From Cereibacter changlensis JA139 (GTDB lineage: Bacteria; Pseudomonadota; Alphaproteobacteria; Rhodobacterales; Rhodobacteraceae), in NCBI RefSeq assembly GCF_003034985.1, contig NZ_PZKG01000022.1, positions 1-49,717 on the forward strand: 49,717 bases of DNA, written 5' to 3'. Position 1 is the stretch's first letter. Every line of letters starts with the position of its first letter. This document shows positions 8,825 to 17,734 of the stretch, piece by piece. A model generated the notes under the pieces. That model did not search any database. It saw nothing but the letters and a program-made list of their open reading frames with translations, and was not told the origin of the DNA. Both the position numbers and the translations under genes were made by a program.

Positions 8825-9546
8825 ATCTTGATCTGGCTGAAGCCGTCGCGCAGCGCCTGCGACCAGCCCTCGCTCATCGCGCGGAAGCCTTCGTCGCCCG
8901 CCTCGATCCGGCGGCGCAGGGTGACGCGGCAGGCGTCGCGCTCGATCACCGCCATGTCGAGCGGCATGCCGACCGAAAGGTTGGAGCGCAGCGTCGAATC
9001 CATCGACAGCAGCACCGCCTTCTGCGCATCGGCCAACGTCGTGTCCATGTTCACCACCCGGTCGAGGATCGGCTTGCCGTATTTGTGCTCGCCGATCTGC
9101 AGGAAGGGCGTGTCCTCGGTCGCCTCGATGAAATTGCCCTCGGGATAGATGAGGAACATCCGCATCTCGCCGCCCTTGCGCTGCCCGGCGACGATCAGGC
9201 TGGCCGAGGCACCCTGCCGCATCGCCGACAGCTTGTCGTCGATGTCGGCGCGGACCTTGGCGAGCATGTTGCCGATGATCTCGGCCGCCTTCAGCATGGT
9301 CGGCGCTTTCATGATCGAGCTGTCCTCGTCGGCGTCGGGATGGTTCATCGCGTCGCGCAGCCGGGCGATGGTGGTCTGGGTCACCGACAGGCTGCCCGCG
9401 GTCAGGATGGTGATGACGCGCTCGCCCGGTTCCTCGAAGATGAACATCTTGCGATAGATCGCGATGTTGTCGAAGCCCGCATTGGTGCGGGTGTCCGACA
9501 GCAGCACCGCGCCGTCGTTCAGGAGGAGCCCCACACAGTAGGTCAT
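8821..9546 (-). CDS. Anbu proteasome-related peptidase
   Basis: Anbu (ancestral beta subunit) is a proteasome-fold N-terminal nucleophile hydrolase. The 241-residue protein starts MTYCVGL, so removal of Met exposes Thr1. In mature numbering Asp17 (LLSDTRTN) and a Lys in IYRKMF complete the expected Thr/Asp/Lys set. GSLSVTQ corresponds to the conserved glycine loop. The upstream genes are transglutaminase, alpha-E and ATP-grasp-like, the arrangement known for Anbu loci. The substrate is not established. Confidence 0.92.
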   Translation of the reverse strand: MTYCVGLLLNDGAVLLSDTRTNAGFDNIAIYRKMFIFEEPGERVITILTAGSLSVTQTTIARLRDAMNHPDADEDSSIMKAPTMLKAAEIIGNMLAKVRADIDDKLSAMRQGASASLIVAGQRKGGEMRMFLIYPEGNFIEATEDTPFLQIGEHKYGKPILDRVVNMDTTLADAQKAVLLSMDSTLRSNLSVGMPLDMAVIERDACRVTLRRRIEAGDEGFRAMSEGWSQALRDGFSQIKI

Positions 9547-9577
9547 GAGTCGTTCCGATCGGTGATTTGACGCGACC

Positions 9578-10393
9578 CTATTGCTGCACCGCTTGGACCG
9601 CAACCGTCACATCCAGTTTTTCGAAACCCGTGCCCCTTGCCGTGCCGCGGATCGGCGCCGCATCCTGTGCGTCGAGTCCCGATCCCAACCGTATGTAGCG
9701 GTCATCCGGGCAGCAGCGGTTGGCTGGATCAAATCCGACCCATCCCAGCCCGCGCACCCAGATCTCGGCCCAGGCATGCGCCGCCTCCTGCCCCTCGGCC
9801 GCGCCGTCGCCCTCGACCAGCAGGTAGCCGGAGACGTAGCGCGCCGGCAGGCCCGCTTGCCGCGCGACGGCGAGGAGCGCATGCGAATGGTCCTGGCAGA
9901 CGCCCTTGCCCAACGCCAGGGCCTCGGAGGCGGTGGTGGTGGCCGCGGTGGCGCCTGGGGTGTAGACGATGGCCTCCGACACCAGCCCCGACAGCCGGTG
10001 CGCGGCGTCGAGCACGTCGTCATGCCCGGCGACGGTCGCCGCCAGCTCGGCCAGCGCCAGGTCGCTGCGGGTGGAGGGCGTGCTCTGCAGGTAGCAGTCG
10101 GGCGGGGTCAGCTCGCGGTGGCCGCGCAGCACCCCGGCCTGGTCGGTGGTCTCCACCGTGCCGCGCACCGTCACCGCCACCTCTGAGACCGGGCCGGGCA
10201 CCGACCAGCCCTGGATCCAGTCGCCCGCCCCGTCACGGAAGGCGCCGCCGGCCAACCCGTCGGTCACCGTCACCGCCCAGTTCAGCACCCGCTGCCCGGT
10301 GCAGGTCGAGGGCATCAGCCGATGGCTCTGCACCAGCCCGCGCACCGGGCGGTCGTAGCGGTAGAGCGTCACATGATCGACCGTCAGGATCAT
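9578..10393 (-). CDS. Transglutaminase-like cysteine peptidase (Anbu operon)
   Basis: A 271-residue protein. Residues 1-90 form the N-terminal transglutaminase-like beta domain (ILTVDHVTLYRYDRPV), and the catalytic domain follows. The triad is visible as Cys in GKGVCQDHSHALL, His in AAHAWAEIWV and Asp in WVGFDPANRC. Bacterial members are often peptidases rather than cross-linkers. The ATG overlaps the alpha-E stop (ATGA), so translation is coupled. It lies 31 bases upstream of Anbu. Confidence 0.92.
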   Translation of the reverse strand: MILTVDHVTLYRYDRPVRGLVQSHRLMPSTCTGQRVLNWAVTVTDGLAGGAFRDGAGDWIQGWSVPGPVSEVAVTVRGTVETTDQAGVLRGHRELTPPDCYLQSTPSTRSDLALAELAATVAGHDDVLDAAHRLSGLVSEAIVYTPGATAATTTASEALALGKGVCQDHSHALLAVARQAGLPARYVSGYLLVEGDGAAEGQEAAHAWAEIWVRGLGWVGFDPANRCCPDDRYIRLGSGLDAQDAAPIRGTARGTGFEKLDVTVAVQAVQQ

Positions 10394-11340
10394 CGCACAT
10401 CTCCGCTCAGATAGGTCTCGAACACGACGCCGCCCAGCGAGGCGATGTCGCCGATGAAACGGGTGAGGAACTCGTGCAGCCCCTCCTCGATGATCTCTTC
10501 GACGCTCAGCGCCGCGAGCCCCGCCTCCAGCGCCAGCGCCATCTCTTGCGCCCGGGTGTTCTTGCCGTAGTTGCGCTCCAGCCGCGCCAGATGGCTGGTG
10601 ATGCCCTCGGCGCAGGTGATGAGCGAGCGCGGGCATTGCCGGTTGAGGATCAGGAAATCGGCGATCTTGCGCGCCGTCACCTCGCCGCCATAGGCCCAGT
10701 GGAAGGCCCGATGCGCCGACATGGCGCGCAGCAGCGTGGTCCACTGGTAGTTGTCGAGGCCGGAGCCCACGAATTCCACCCGCGGCAGCAGCACGTAATA
10801 TTTCACGTCCATCAGCCGCGCGGTGTTGTCCGAGCGTTCGAGATAATAGCCGAGGTTCAGGAAATCCCAGCCGTCGTTGCGCAGGAGCGTCGCGTCGATG
10901 GCGCCGCGCACCATGGCGGCGTGGCGCATCGTCCAGTCGGTGAGCCGCGACAGCTCCAGCTGGTGCCGGGGCTGCTTGGCGAGGACGCGCAGCTCCTGGA
11001 AGGCGGTGTTCAGCGCGTCCCAGACCTGTGCGGTCAGCGCGGTGCGCACGATCCGCGCATTCTCCCGCGCCCGGCTGATGCAGGTGGCGACGGAGGACGG
11101 GTTGTCGAGATCGAAGAACAGATAGCTCTCGATGTCGCATTGCTCGGCTTCGGCATATTTCTGGTGAAAGCCGAAGGCGGTGCCCGAGGCCTGCAAGAGG
11201 CTGTCCCACTCGTTGCGATAGCCATGCGCGGTGGGCAGCAGCGAGATGCGCGAGCCTACTTCCAGGAGGCGGGCCATGGTCTCGGCCCGTTCCATGTAGC
11301 GGGCGATCCAGTAGAGGTTGTCGGCGGTCCGGCTCAGCAT
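10390..11340 (-). CDS. Alpha-E domain protein (Anbu operon)
   Basis: A 316-residue all-helical alpha-E protein beginning MLSRTADNLYWIARYMERAE, the family's signature start. A second related element, LGYYLERSDNTARLMDVKYY, lies in the middle. No catalytic residues are known for the family. It regularly accompanies the ATP-grasp-like and transglutaminase genes and may help form a peptide-synthesis complex. It starts four bases after the ATP-grasp-like gene. Confidence 0.92.
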   Translation of the reverse strand: MLSRTADNLYWIARYMERAETMARLLEVGSRISLLPTAHGYRNEWDSLLQASGTAFGFHQKYAEAEQCDIESYLFFDLDNPSSVATCISRARENARIVRTALTAQVWDALNTAFQELRVLAKQPRHQLELSRLTDWTMRHAAMVRGAIDATLLRNDGWDFLNLGYYLERSDNTARLMDVKYYVLLPRVEFVGSGLDNYQWTTLLRAMSAHRAFHWAYGGEVTARKIADFLILNRQCPRSLITCAEGITSHLARLERNYGKNTRAQEMALALEAGLAALSVEEIIEEGLHEFLTRFIGDIASLGGVVFETYLSGDVR

Positions 11341-11344
11341 CGCA

Positions 11345-12757
11345 TCACTCCGCCAGCACCCAGGTGTCTTTCACGCCCCCGCCCTGCGACGAGTTCACCA
11401 CCAGCGAGCCCTCGGTCAGGGCCACCCGGGTCAAGCCTCCCGGCACCAGCTCCACCCGCTCGCCGACGAGGCAATAGGGCCTGAGGTCGACATGGCGCGG
11501 GGCGATGCCCTCGTCGACGAAGGTCGGCGTGGTCGAGAGCGCCAGCGTCGGCTGGGCGATGTAATTGCCGGGATCGGCCTCGACCCGGGCGCGATAGGCC
11601 TCGATCTCGGCCTTGGTGGATTTCGGGCCGACCAGCATGCCGTAGCCGCCCGAGCCGTGCACTTCCTTCACCACCAGCTCGTGCAGGTTCTCCAGCACAT
11701 ACTTGCAGTCGTCGGTCTTGCTGCATTGCCAGGTCGGCACGTTCTTCAACAGCGGCTCCTCGCCCAGATAGAAGCGGATCATTTCCGGCACATAGGTGTA
11801 GACCGCCTTGTCGTCGGCCACCCCCGCCCCCGGCGCCGAGCAGATCGACACCCCGCCGGAGCGGTAGACATCCATCAGCCCGGGGATGCCCAGCATGGAG
11901 TCGGGGCGGAAGCAGAGGGGGTCGATGTAGTCGTCATCCACCCGGCGATAGATCACGTCGACCCGTTTCGGCCCCTCGGTAGTGCGCATGAAGACATACT
12001 CGCCCTCGACGAAGAGGTCGGCGCCCTCCACCAGTTCCACCCCCATCAGGTCGGCGAGGAAGCTGTGCTCGTAATAGGCCGAGTTGAAATGGCCCGGCGT
12101 CAGGATGACGATGGTCGGGTCGCGCTCGCATTTGGTCGGCGCGACCGAGGCCAAGGTGCGGCGCAGCTTTTCGGGATAGCTGTCCACCGGCTCGATCCGG
12201 TTGCCGCGGAACAGGTCGGGGAACATCCGCATCATGATCTCGCGGTTCTCCAGCATGTAGCTGACGCCGGAGGGGGTGCGGCAGTTGTCTTCCAGCACGA
12301 AGAACTCGTCGGCCCCGGTCCGCACCAGATCGATGCCGACGACATGGGAGTAGACGCCTTTCGACGGCACGAAGCCCACCACCGCCTTCTCGTAGGCCGC
12401 GTTGCGGTAGACCAGCCGCCCGGGGATGCGCCCGGCCCGCACGATCTCGCCCCGGCCATAGACATCGACCAGAAAGGCGTTCAGCGCCCGCGCCCGCTGC
12501 TTGATGCCGCGTTCCAGCCGCGCCCATTCACCCGAGGTGAACACGCGGGGGAACATGTCGAAGGGGATCAGCCGGTCCGGGTCGCCGCCCTCGCCATAGA
12601 CGGCGAAGGTGATGCCGATGCGGCGGAACAGCGCCTCGGCCTCAGCCTGCTTCATTTCGCGCAATTCCGCGGGCATCGAGCGGGTCCAGTCCTCGAGCCG
12701 CGCATAGGGCGGGCGGACTTTGCCGGAATCATACATTTCATTGAAATAGGTCGTCAC
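11345..12757 (-). CDS. Circularly permuted ATP-grasp-like protein (Anbu operon)
   Basis: A 470-residue member of the circularly permuted ATP-grasp family that accompanies alpha-E proteins. Typical segments are YGEGGDPDRLIPFDMFPRVF, DNCRTPSGVSYMLENRE, YRRVDDDYIDPLCFRPDS, VVKEVHGSGGYGMLVGP and, at the C-terminus, VVNSSQGGGVKDTWVL. ATP-grasp enzymes form amide bonds through acyl-phosphates; the substrate here is unknown. The GTG at 12757 has AAAGG seven bases upstream. It is the first gene of the minus-strand operon leading to Anbu. Confidence 0.92.
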   Translation of the reverse strand: MTTYFNEMYDSGKVRPPYARLEDWTRSMPAELREMKQAEAEALFRRIGITFAVYGEGGDPDRLIPFDMFPRVFTSGEWARLERGIKQRARALNAFLVDVYGRGEIVRAGRIPGRLVYRNAAYEKAVVGFVPSKGVYSHVVGIDLVRTGADEFFVLEDNCRTPSGVSYMLENREIMMRMFPDLFRGNRIEPVDSYPEKLRRTLASVAPTKCERDPTIVILTPGHFNSAYYEHSFLADLMGVELVEGADLFVEGEYVFMRTTEGPKRVDVIYRRVDDDYIDPLCFRPDSMLGIPGLMDVYRSGGVSICSAPGAGVADDKAVYTYVPEMIRFYLGEEPLLKNVPTWQCSKTDDCKYVLENLHELVVKEVHGSGGYGMLVGPKSTKAEIEAYRARVEADPGNYIAQPTLALSTTPTFVDEGIAPRHVDLRPYCLVGERVELVPGGLTRVALTEGSLVVNSSQGGGVKDTWVLAE

Positions 12758-12929
12758 GTTACGCCTTTCCCCCCCGCGCCCCTTGCCGGAGCTTCCCGCC
12801 AGTTAATCAGCCGGCTTTCGGCGGGGGAAGGGCCGAGTGTCGCTTTGCTGATCGCGGCTGTCGCCGCTGCCCGATTATTAGGCGCAAAATGCCGGTGGCA
12901 GGCGGCGGCCCGCGCACTATTCTCGGTGA

Positions 12930-13949
12930 ATGAGCCGTTCCCCCGTCCTGACCTTCACCGATCGCGGCATCTACTGCCCCTCCGGCGACTTCCACATCGA
13001 CCCGTGGCGTCCGGTGGATCGGGCGCTCATCACCCACGGCCATTCCGACCACGCCCGCTGGGGCCACCGCCGCTACCTCTCGACCGAGGCCGCCGCACCC
13101 GTGATCCGGCACCGGCTGGGCGAGATCGACCTGCGCACCATCGCCTATGGCGAGCGGCGGACGATCGGCGGGGTCACCGTCTCGTTCCATCCGGCGGGCC
13201 ATGTGCCGGGCTCGGCGCAGATCCGGGTGGAAGAGGCGGGCGAGGTCTGGGTGGTCTCGGGCGATTACAAGGTGGCGGAGGACGGGCTTTCCGAACCTTT
13301 CGAGCCGGTCGCCTGCCACGCCTTCATCAGCGAGTGCACCTTCGGCCTGCCGGTGTTCCGCTGGACCCCGCAGGCCCAGATCGCCGCCGATCTGAACCAT
13401 TGGTGGGCCGCGAATGCCGCCGAGGGCCGGACCTCGGTGATCGGCGCCTATTCGCTGGGCAAGGCGCAGCGCATCATGGCGGCGGTCGACCCGTCCATCG
13501 GCCCGATCCTGACCCATGGCGCGGTGGAAGCCACCACCGTCGTGATGCGCAACCAGGGCATCGCCCTGCCCCCCACCACCCATGTCACACCGAGCTTCGA
13601 CGCCAAGGGCCATCCCGGCGCGCTCGTCATCGCACCGCCCTCCGCCCTCGGCACCCCCTGGGCGAACCGCTTCGGCCCCGCCGCCGAGGCTTTCGCCTCG
13701 GGCTGGATGGCGCTGCGCGGGGTGCGCCGCCGACGCGGCCTCGCCCGCGGCTTCGTCATGTCCGACCACGCCGACTGGGACGGGCTGAACGAGGCGATCC
13801 GCGCCACCGGGGCCGAGCGGGTCTTCGTCACCCATGGCTACACCTCGGTCTTCCGCCGCTGGCTGGAAAGCCAGGGCTACGACGCGGGCATCGTCGAGAC
13901 CGAATACGAGGGCGAGGAAGCCGCCGAGCCGGAGCCGCTCGTCGAATGA
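12930..13949 (+). CDS. Ligase-associated MBL-fold DNA exonuclease
   Basis: A 339-residue metallo-beta-lactamase/beta-CASP protein of the type found with bacterial ATP-dependent ligases. The metal motif HGHSDH is at residues 36-41, followed by FHPAGHVPGSAQI, SGDYK and, near the C-terminus, MSDHADWDGL and FVTHGY. Family members are proposed 3'-end-processing nucleases in DNA repair. The stop overlaps the ligase start (ATGA), so the two are co-translated. Only a weak GGTGA lies before the ATG at 12930. Confidence 0.92.
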   Translation: MSRSPVLTFTDRGIYCPSGDFHIDPWRPVDRALITHGHSDHARWGHRRYLSTEAAAPVIRHRLGEIDLRTIAYGERRTIGGVTVSFHPAGHVPGSAQIRVEEAGEVWVVSGDYKVAEDGLSEPFEPVACHAFISECTFGLPVFRWTPQAQIAADLNHWWAANAAEGRTSVIGAYSLGKAQRIMAAVDPSIGPILTHGAVEATTVVMRNQGIALPPTTHVTPSFDAKGHPGALVIAPPSALGTPWANRFGPAAEAFASGWMALRGVRRRRGLARGFVMSDHADWDGLNEAIRATGAERVFVTHGYTSVFRRWLESQGYDAGIVETEYEGEEAAEPEPLVE

Positions 13950-15565
13950 AACGCTTCGCCAGCCTGTTCGAGGCCCTCGACCGGACCACCAAGACCACCG
14001 CCAAAGTCGCGGCGCTGACCGAATATTTCACCACCGCCCCCGAGGAAGACCGGCTCTGGACCATCGCGCTGCTCTCGGGCCGCCGCCCCAAGCGCGCGGT
14101 GAACTCCACCGAACTGCGCGAATGGGCGTCCGAGGCGGCGGGCCTGCCGCTCTGGCTGTTCGAGGAGGCCTATCCGGTGGTCGGCGACCTGTCGGAAACC
14201 ATCACGCTGATCCTGCCGCCGCCGCAGCACGAGAGCGACCGCAGCCTCGCCACATGGATCGGCACGCTGATCGCCCTCACCGGCCAGCCCGCTGAGGCGC
14301 GAAAGTCCGCCATCTTCGCCGCCTGGGACCAGCTGACCACCGAGGAACGCTTCCTCTTCAACAAGCTCATCACCGGCGGCTTCCGCATGGGCGTGAGCCA
14401 GGGCCTGATGACCCGCGCCCTCGCCCGCGCCACGGGGATCGAGGAAACCACGCTGGCGCATCGGCTGATGGGCGACTGGAAACCGAGCTCCACCACCTAT
14501 GCCGCGCTGATCGGCGAGAACGACCCCGAGGCCGATGCGTCGAAACCCTACCCCTTCGCCCTCGCCTCGCCGCTGGAGGCCGAGGCCGAAACGCTGGGCG
14601 CCCCCGCCGACTGGCTTGCGGAGTGGAAATGGGACGGCATCCGCGGCCAGTTGATCAACAGACCCTCGGCCTTCGCCCTCTGGTCGCGCGGCGAGGAACT
14701 GATCACCGACCGCTTCCCCGAACTTGCGCCGCTGGCCGACTTCCTGCCGCAGGGCACGGTGATCGACGCCGAGGTGCTGGCCTGGGGGCAGGACACACCC
14801 CTGCCCTTCGCCGCGCTGCAAAAGCGCATCGGGCGGCTGGTCGTGCCGAAGAAGCTGCTGACCGAGGCCCCGGCGCATCTGCTGGCCTACGACCTGCTGG
14901 AAGACGCAGGCGAAGACCTGCGCAGCGCCCCCCTCGCCCATCGCCGCGCAAGGCTCGAGGCGATCATCGGCGCCCTGCCTCCCGGCCTGCCGCTCTCTGC
15001 CTCGCCCGCCCTGAGCTTCGACAGTTGGGAGGCACTGGCCGAGCAGCGCCTGACCGCGCGCGAGCGGAACTCCGAAGGGCTGATGCTGAAACGCCTGTCC
15101 TCCTCCTATCACGTCGGGCGCAAGCGCGGCGACTGGTGGAAATGGAAGCTCGATCCCTACACGGTCGATGCGGTGATGCTCTACGCCCAATCCGGCTCCG
15201 GCCGCCGCGCCACGCTCTTTACCGATTTCACCTTCGGCATCTGGGACGGCGACCAGCTGGTGCCCTTCACCAAGGCCTATTCCGGGCTCACCGACGCCGA
15301 ATTCCGCAAGATCACCGACTGGGTGAAGAAGCACACGCTGGAACGCTTCGGCCCGGTGCGCCGCGTGCCGCCGGAACTGGTGTTCGAGCTGGCCTTCGAG
15401 GGCATCCAGGCCAGCCCGCGCCACAAGTCCGGCATCGCCCTGCGCTTCCCGCGCATGCTGCGCTGGCGGCAGGACAAGCCGGTGGCCGAGATCGACACGA
15501 TCGACAACCTGCGCGCGCTTCTGGCCGCGAGCGGGGGCCAGCCCCCGCACCCCCGGGATATTTAG
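13946..15565 (+). CDS. ATP-dependent DNA ligase (nuclease-associated type)
   Basis: A 539-residue ligase. The N-terminal ~200 residues are the helical DNA-binding domain. Adenylation-domain motif I is EWKWDGIRG with nucleophile Lys228. Later motifs include VIDAEVLAW, SEGLMLKR and WWKWKLDPYTVDAVML, and the OB-fold runs to ELAFEGIQASPRHKSGIALRFPRM. It seals nicks in repair, probably with the coupled exonuclease. The last residues (PHPRDI) and the stop lie inside a dispersed intergenic repeat that continues beyond the gene. The Lhr-type helicase and PdeM phosphoesterase often found with such pairs are absent here. Confidence 0.94.
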   Translation: MKRFASLFEALDRTTKTTAKVAALTEYFTTAPEEDRLWTIALLSGRRPKRAVNSTELREWASEAAGLPLWLFEEAYPVVGDLSETITLILPPPQHESDRSLATWIGTLIALTGQPAEARKSAIFAAWDQLTTEERFLFNKLITGGFRMGVSQGLMTRALARATGIEETTLAHRLMGDWKPSSTTYAALIGENDPEADASKPYPFALASPLEAEAETLGAPADWLAEWKWDGIRGQLINRPSAFALWSRGEELITDRFPELAPLADFLPQGTVIDAEVLAWGQDTPLPFAALQKRIGRLVVPKKLLTEAPAHLLAYDLLEDAGEDLRSAPLAHRRARLEAIIGALPPGLPLSASPALSFDSWEALAEQRLTARERNSEGLMLKRLSSSYHVGRKRGDWWKWKLDPYTVDAVMLYAQSGSGRRATLFTDFTFGIWDGDQLVPFTKAYSGLTDAEFRKITDWVKKHTLERFGPVRRVPPELVFELAFEGIQASPRHKSGIALRFPRMLRWRQDKPVAEIDTIDNLRALLAASGGQPPHPRDI

Positions 15566-15577
15566 ACCAAGATGAAG
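15545..15577 (+). repeat. Dispersed GAGTATTT/CCAAGAAGAAG repeat, copy 1
   Basis: The segment GGGATATTTAGACCAAGATG followed by AAG (15555-15577) matches two better copies near 48.87 and 49.03 kb. This copy supplies the ligase stop codon and its last codons. The same motif is common between genes in Rhodobacteraceae genomes as far as I recall. Its function is unknown. Confidence 0.6.
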
Positions 15578-15641
15578 GGGCCTGGGTTGAAGTCACGCCC
15601 CGCCACGGCCTACATCAGGTGAAACCACGAAAGGATTTCCC

Positions 15642-17468
15642 ATGACCCTGCCGCTTCCCCGCCCGGTCTTCGACGCCAACGCCGCGAGCGGCGGGTTCGG
15701 CTCCCTGCCAGAATGGGATCTCTCCGACCTCTACGCGGCCCCCGACGCGCCGGAAGTGGCGCGCGACATGGAGTGGCTGAAGACAGCCTGCGCCGATTTC
15801 GCCGCCGATTACGAGGGCAAGCTGGCGACGCTCGACGCCGACGCGCTCTTGGCCTGCATCCTGCGCTACGAGGAGATCGACATCGTCGCCGGGCGGCTGA
15901 TGTCCTACGCGGGGCTGCGCTACTACCAGAACACCATGGACAGCGAGCGCGCCAAGTTCATGGCCGACAAGCAGGACAAGGTGACCGATTTCACCACGCC
16001 GCTCGTCTTCTTCAGCCTCGAATTCAACCGGCTGGAGGAAAGCCACCTCGACGGGCTGCTGGCGGCCAATGCCGATCTCGCCCGCTACAAGCCGGTCTTC
16101 GACCGGATGCGGGCGATGCGGCCCTATCAGCTGTCGGACGAGCTGGAGAAATTCCTGCACGACCAGTCGGTCGTCGGCGCCGCGGCCTGGAACCGGCTCT
16201 TCGACGAGACCATGGCGGGGCTCACCTTCGAGCTGCCGGGCGAGGAGGAGCCGCTGAACCTCGAGGCGACGCTGAACCTTTTGACCGACCCCGACCGCGC
16301 CAAGCGCGAGGCGGCGGCGCGGGCGCTGGCGGCGGTCTTCGACAAGCACATCAAGCTCTTCTCCCGGGTGCACAACACGCTGGCCAAGGAGAAGGAGGTG
16401 CACGACCGCTGGCGCAAGATGCCGACCCCGCAGACCGGGCGGCACCTCGCGAACCATGTCGAGCCCGAGGTGGTCGAGGCGCTGCGCAACGCCGTGGTCG
16501 CGGCCTATCCCAAGCTCTCGCACCGCTACTACCGGCTGAAGGCGAAATGGATGGGGCTCGACCGCCTGCAGGTCTGGGACCGCAACGCGCCGCTGCCGCT
16601 CGACGCGCCCAAGGTCGTCGGCTGGGACGAGGCCCGGGACACCGTGATGGGCGCCTATGCCGCCTTCGCGCCGAAGATGGCCGAGATCGCCCAGCCCTTC
16701 TTCGACAAGGGCTGGATCGACGCCGGGGTGAAGCCGGGCAAGGCTCCAGGCGCCTTCGCCCATCCGACCGTCTCGACCGTGCATCCTTACGTCATGCTCA
16801 ACTACCTCGGCAAACCGCGCGACGTGATGACCCTGGCGCATGAACTGGGTCACGGCGTGCATCAGGTGCTGGCCGCCGGTCAGGGGGAACTGCTCAGCTC
16901 CACCCCGCTCACCCTGGCCGAGACGGCAAGCGTCTTCGGCGAGATGCTGACCTTCCGCCGCCTGCTCGACGCGGCCCAGACCAAGGCCGAGCGCAAGACC
17001 CTGCTCGCTGGCAAGGTCGAGGACATGATCAACACGGTCGTGCGCCAGATCGCCTTTTACGATTTCGAATGCAAGCTGCATGCCGCCCGCGCCGAGGGCG
17101 AGCTGACGCCGGACGACATCAACGCGCTCTGGATGAGCATCCAGGCCGAAAGCCTGGGCGACGCCTTCGACTTCATGGAGGGCTACGAGACCTTCTGGGC
17201 CTATATCCCGCATTTCGTCCACTCGCCCTTCTACGTCTATGCCTATGCCTTCGGCGACGGGCTGGTGAACGCGCTCTACGCCGTCTACGCCGAGGGCACG
17301 CCGGGCTTCCAGGAGAAGTATTTCGACATGCTCTCCGCCGGCGGCTCCAAGCACCACAAGGAGCTGCTGGCCCCCTTCGGGCTCGACGCCAGCGACCCGA
17401 CCTTCTGGGACAAGGGCCTGAGCATGATCGCGGGCTTCATCGACGAGCTGGAGGCGATGGAGGACTGA
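15642..17468 (+). CDS. pepF: M3-family oligoendopeptidase F
   Basis: A 608-residue cytoplasmic zinc metallopeptidase that cleaves short peptides. The zinc motif HELGH is at residues 400-404 in TLAHELGHGVHQVLA. Downstream are ETASVFGEML, carrying the third ligand Glu, and the substrate-recognition segment HSPFYVYAYAFGDGL. The start MTLPLPRPVF follows AAAGGA at seven bases. It lies 76 bases after the DNA ligase on the same strand; a functional link is not apparent. Confidence 0.95.
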   Translation: MTLPLPRPVFDANAASGGFGSLPEWDLSDLYAAPDAPEVARDMEWLKTACADFAADYEGKLATLDADALLACILRYEEIDIVAGRLMSYAGLRYYQNTMDSERAKFMADKQDKVTDFTTPLVFFSLEFNRLEESHLDGLLAANADLARYKPVFDRMRAMRPYQLSDELEKFLHDQSVVGAAAWNRLFDETMAGLTFELPGEEEPLNLEATLNLLTDPDRAKREAAARALAAVFDKHIKLFSRVHNTLAKEKEVHDRWRKMPTPQTGRHLANHVEPEVVEALRNAVVAAYPKLSHRYYRLKAKWMGLDRLQVWDRNAPLPLDAPKVVGWDEARDTVMGAYAAFAPKMAEIAQPFFDKGWIDAGVKPGKAPGAFAHPTVSTVHPYVMLNYLGKPRDVMTLAHELGHGVHQVLAAGQGELLSSTPLTLAETASVFGEMLTFRRLLDAAQTKAERKTLLAGKVEDMINTVVRQIAFYDFECKLHAARAEGELTPDDINALWMSIQAESLGDAFDFMEGYETFWAYIPHFVHSPFYVYAYAFGDGLVNALYAVYAEGTPGFQEKYFDMLSAGGSKHHKELLAPFGLDASDPTFWDKGLSMIAGFIDELEAMED

Positions 17469-17515
17469 GCGGGCGCAAGCCAGGCAGGCAAAACGGGGCG
17501 GTCGCCCACGGTCGA

Positions 17516-17548
17516 AAACGTAGGGTGGGGTTTCACCCCACCCTTGCG
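17516..17548. repeat. CGTAGGGTGGGGTT hairpin repeat, copy 1
   Basis: AGGGTGGGGT-TTC-ACCCCACCCT is a long palindrome (17522-17544) preceded by CGT. A second copy on the other strand lies at 42010-42033. The hairpin is strong and follows pepF by about 50 bases, so it may serve as its terminator. The remaining ~190 bases before the carbonic-anhydrase gene hold further G/C-rich inverted sequence but no gene I can support. Confidence 0.6.
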
Positions 17549-17734
17549 GAACGGCGCCTGGCTCCCGGAAAGGGGGAACGACACTCCGATCCCCCCGGCA
17601 GTGCCAACCGGATATGGAGCTCCGCCAAGCTGCGGAAGCGGGAGCCGACCGCGCCCCTTTCCGCCCGCAGCCGTTAAGGGATTCTTGGACATTTCGCCCT
17701 AAGCAGGAGGCATTCTCTTCTGGCGAGGTGTGCG

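Noticed and set aside
11318-15565. A 1415-codon plus-strand frame through the ATP-grasp region into the ligase
   Set aside because: Only its end, from 13946, is real (DNA ligase). The front part is antisense to the ATP-grasp-like gene and overlaps the exonuclease in another frame.
17285-17692. Small minus-strand frame with GGVKPHPTF-like sequence
   Set aside because: It translates the hairpin repeat and the antisense of pepF, and no coding signal is visible.
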